NCBI RefSeq assembly: GCF_040392825.1
Contig: NZ_JBEBVH010000176.1
Coordinates: forward strand, 1 to 8,680
Length of the DNA stretch: 8,680 nucleotides
Origin: Pseudopedobacter sp040392825
Lineage (GTDB): Bacteria > Bacteroidota > Bacteroidia > Sphingobacteriales > Sphingobacteriaceae
Direction of reading: 5' to 3'
Position 1 is the stretch's first letter; each line of letters opens with the position of its first letter. Made by a program: the position numbers and the translations under genes. The notes under the pieces are model-generated. The model was given only the letters and a program-made list of their open reading frames with translations. It was not told the origin of the DNA and did not search any database. Positions 6,933 through 8,680 of the stretch are shown here, one piece after another.

Positions 6933-7373
6933 GTGGAAAATCTGTTTTATATACTTGCTGTTGTTGCTTATTTCCTTTTTCAGGGGTACCAGAACTTTAA
7001 AAAGGAACAAGAGAAGGCTAAAAAGAGGAATCTCGGTAAGCCTGTAGAGACTTATGGAATTCCTGAAGAAGTTGAAAGCGAACCGCTTATAGAGAAAAGA
7101 ACCGAGGCAATAGACCTTAAGCCAGATTATAAACTAACTAATAGAGAGATCCAGTTAAAGGAAAAGATAGAAGAGTCGGTTTATAAAAAAATGGATTATA
7201 AATCTTTAGGAGATTATTATAATCCTGAGAAACCTGCTATAGAGAATAAACCTTTAAAAGTTCAGACTAAGTCAACAGAAGTGTTTAAAGTTCAGCATAA
7301 AGAAGATGATATTATCGATTTTGATTTGAGAGATGCTGTAATTAAAGAGGCCATTTTGAAAAGGCCGTATTAG
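6933..7373 (+). CDS. Conserved hypothetical, single-TM anchored protein divergent from smc
   Basis: 146 aa, function not recognised. Residues 3-18 form one hydrophobic helix (FYILAVVAYFLF), followed by a lysine-rich stop-transfer stretch (23-33, KKEQEKAKKRN). This suggests an inner-membrane anchor with the remainder in the cytosol. The middle (40-125) is charged, low in hydrophobics and probably disordered. The end, DFDLRDAVIKEAILKRPY (129-146), is the only folded-looking part and resembles a C-terminal tail I recall from many Bacteroidota hypothetical proteins (Dxxx-A-V-I-x-x-E-I-L-x-R-x-Y). GTG is the start: an in-frame TAA lies at 6921-6923 and no other start codon lies between. AGAGG overlaps the GTG and is too close to serve as a Shine-Dalgarno site. 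Its 5' end is 67 bp from smc. Confidence 0.8.
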   Translation: MENLFYILAVVAYFLFQGYQNFKKEQEKAKKRNLGKPVETYGIPEEVESEPLIEKRTEAIDLKPDYKLTNREIQLKEKIEESVYKKMDYKSLGDYYNPEKPAIENKPLKVQTKSTEVFKVQHKEDDIIDFDLRDAVIKEAILKRPY

Positions 7374-7389
7374 ATTTTCATATTTATTT

Positions 7390-7572
7390 AACCGCAAAGT
7401 CTACAAACAAAACGTAGAGATCGCTGAATTTTTTTGCGATTGTTGGCTCTAACAGTATTCAGGCCTCCTCATTCTTCGTCTAAATGACGAGAAAGAAGGG
7501 CTGTTATTTACCACTAACTGATTATGAGTTTGCTTTGTACATTTTGTGAAAAACTTTACGTTCTTTGTGGTT
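7390..7572. repeat. Intergenic element bounded by imperfect inverted repeats
   Basis: Seen: AACCGCAAAG (7390-7399) faces CTTTGTGGTT (7563-7572), which match as inverted repeats at 9 of 10 positions and enclose about 183 bp. Inside are a 5-bp hairpin ATCGC (7420-7424) / GCGAT (7436-7440) and another TCGTC / GACGA stem around 7476-7491 with a TAAAT loop. The element fills nearly all the gap between the 146-aa gene and the glycosyltransferase. From memory, AACCRCAAAG-type ends are widespread in intergenic DNA of this phylum, which suggests a non-coding dispersed repeat. It holds no transposase, and I see no clear target-site duplication. The in-frame stop that precedes the glycosyltransferase start overlaps its right edge. 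Confidence 0.55.
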
Positions 7573-7580
7573 GAAATAGA

Positions 7581-8680
7581 ATGAACACTCCTCAAAAAAT
7601 ACTTATAATAGGTACAGTTTGGCCAGAACCTGGTTCTTCTGCCGCAGGTAGTCGAATGATACAGCTTATTCAAGCTTTCTTAAAAACAGGTTATGAGGTA
7701 ACTTTTGCCAGTGCCGCGGCAGATAGCGATTTTATGGTTGATCTGGATACGCTAGGTGTTTACAAGCAGTCCATTAAATTAAATTGCTCTTCTTTTGATG
7801 TTTTTGTAGGAGATTTGCAGCCAGATTTGGTGATGTTCGATAGGTTCATGACAGAAGAACAGTTTGGATGGCGGGTTAGCGACGCGTGTCCGTCAGCTTT
7901 AAAACTTCTAGATACGGAAGATTTGCACTGTTTACGCTATGCGAGACAAAAAGCCTTTAAACATAAAAAAGAATTTGTTTTAGAAGATCTGCTGGGAGAA
8001 GATATTGCAATACGTGAAATAGCTAGTATTTATAGATGCGATATTTCAATGATTATCTCACAATTTGAAATGGATATTTTGCAAAGACTGTTTAAAGTTG
8101 ATATCAAACTGCTTTATTATATACCTTTTTTACTGCCAAATATCAATGTGGATGAAGTTTTAAGATATAAAACTTTTGAAGAAAGACAGCATTTTATAAG
8201 TATAGGTAATTTTTTGCATGAACCTAATTGGAATGCGGTTTTATACCTTAAAGAGGAAATCTGGCCCATGATCAGGAAGCAATTACCTCAAGCAGAGCTA
8301 CACGTTTTTGGAGCGTATCCAAGCCAAAAAGTTTGGGAACTAAACAATCCTAAACAAGGTTTCTTGGTAAAAGGCAGGGCCGAAGATGTAAAAGCGGTCA
8401 TGTTAAATGCAAGAGTTTGTTTAGCACCACTTAGATTTGGTGCCGGGCTTAAAGGTAAATTAATAGATTCCATGCTGTATGGGACGCCTAATGTAACCAC
8501 ATCTATAGGTGCTGAGTCTATGTCTTTGGGAAGAGATTGGAATGGTTTTATAGAAGATGACACAGACCTGTTTGCCGATAAGTCTGTATTACTTTATAAT
8601 AATCGCGAAGTTTGGACTAAATCGGTGAAAGATGGGGTTCAAATCGTTAATCAAAACTTTAGTTTTGGTATGGCAGAATC
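7581..8680 (+). CDS. GT-B glycosyltransferase (GT4-like), 3' end cut off by the window
   Basis: 366 complete codons, no stop before the window ends. The N-terminal half starts as a Rossmann domain (KILIIGTVWPEPGSSAAGSR, 6-25, with the glycine-rich loop at 18-23). It also has an unusual segment FDRFMTEEQFGW (86-97) and LLDTEDLHCLRYARQ (109-123). The C-terminal half is a clear glycosyl transferases group 1 domain: SIGNFLHEPNWNA (207-219), HVFGAYP (241-247), VKGRAEDV (263-270) and LAPLRFGAGLKGKLIDSM (281-298) then YGTP (300-303). The family moves a sugar from a nucleotide-sugar donor to a glycan, lipid or protein; donor and acceptor are unknown. The usual glutamate of the E-x7-E motif is replaced by D296 (KLID). 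ATG at 7581 is fixed by an in-frame TGA at 7572-7574. No other polysaccharide genes are visible. Confidence 0.9.
   Translation, partial: MNTPQKILIIGTVWPEPGSSAAGSRMIQLIQAFLKTGYEVTFASAAADSDFMVDLDTLGVYKQSIKLNCSSFDVFVGDLQPDLVMFDRFMTEEQFGWRVSDACPSALKLLDTEDLHCLRYARQKAFKHKKEFVLEDLLGEDIAIREIASIYRCDISMIISQFEMDILQRLFKVDIKLLYYIPFLLPNINVDEVLRYKTFEERQHFISIGNFLHEPNWNAVLYLKEEIWPMIRKQLPQAELHVFGAYPSQKVWELNNPKQGFLVKGRAEDVKAVMLNARVCLAPLRFGAGLKGKLIDSMLYGTPNVTTSIGAESMSLGRDWNGFIEDDTDLFADKSVLLYNNREVWTKSVKDGVQIVNQNFSFGMAE

Noticed and set aside
7390..7572. CRISPR array or insertion sequence in the gap before the glycosyltransferase
   Set aside because: There are no regularly spaced direct repeats, no transposase and no target-site duplication that I can see; only two imperfect end repeats and short hairpins.
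7449..7673. 74-aa minus-strand open frame across the repeat and the glycosyltransferase start
   Set aside because: Half lies in the inverted-repeat element and half is antisense to the glycosyltransferase; composition (Cys/Arg/Thr-rich) is not protein-like.
8288..8563. 91-aa minus-strand open frame near the right end
   Set aside because: Antisense shadow of the glycosyltransferase C-terminal domain, which matches its family motif by motif.

Overview
The window looks like ordinary chromosomal DNA of a Bacteroidota bacterium, most likely a Sphingobacteriaceae/Pedobacter-like organism. The grounds are AT-rich coding DNA, start codons without Shine-Dalgarno sequences, a TAnnTTTG-type -7 box ahead of smc, SMC and small-protein sequences of the kind I associate with this phylum, and GC-rich intergenic repeats of a style common there. 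The taxonomic call rests on recognition, not on a search.

Layout. 1-220 is a patch of short GC-rich hairpins and repeats. 221-1459 (-) is a 12-TM major facilitator efflux-type transporter whose last codons run into a repeat. It is divergent from 1635-2591 (+), an exported TIM-barrel protein of the sugar phosphate isomerase/epimerase (xylose isomerase-like) superfamily. 2592-2889 is a convergent intergenic gap with a neat four-copy 11-bp tandem repeat. 3326-6865 (-) is the full-length condensin ATPase SMC, followed 19 bp downstream on the same strand by a small SRPBCC/AHSA1-like protein (2890-3306), probably one transcript. Divergent from smc is a 146-aa membrane-anchored protein of unknown function (6933-7373, +, GTG start). 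A 207-bp gap with an imperfect inverted repeat follows, and then a GT-B glycosyltransferase (7581 onward, +) that is cut off by the window end.

The genes do not form one pathway. The only likely functional unit is smc with its downstream SRPBCC gene; the rest are independent. I see no mobile element, CRISPR array, RNA gene, toxin-antitoxin pair or defence island. The most interesting material is the intergenic repeats and the conserved but uncharacterised motifs in the 146-aa protein and the glycosyltransferase. I did not find evidence for a new biological system.
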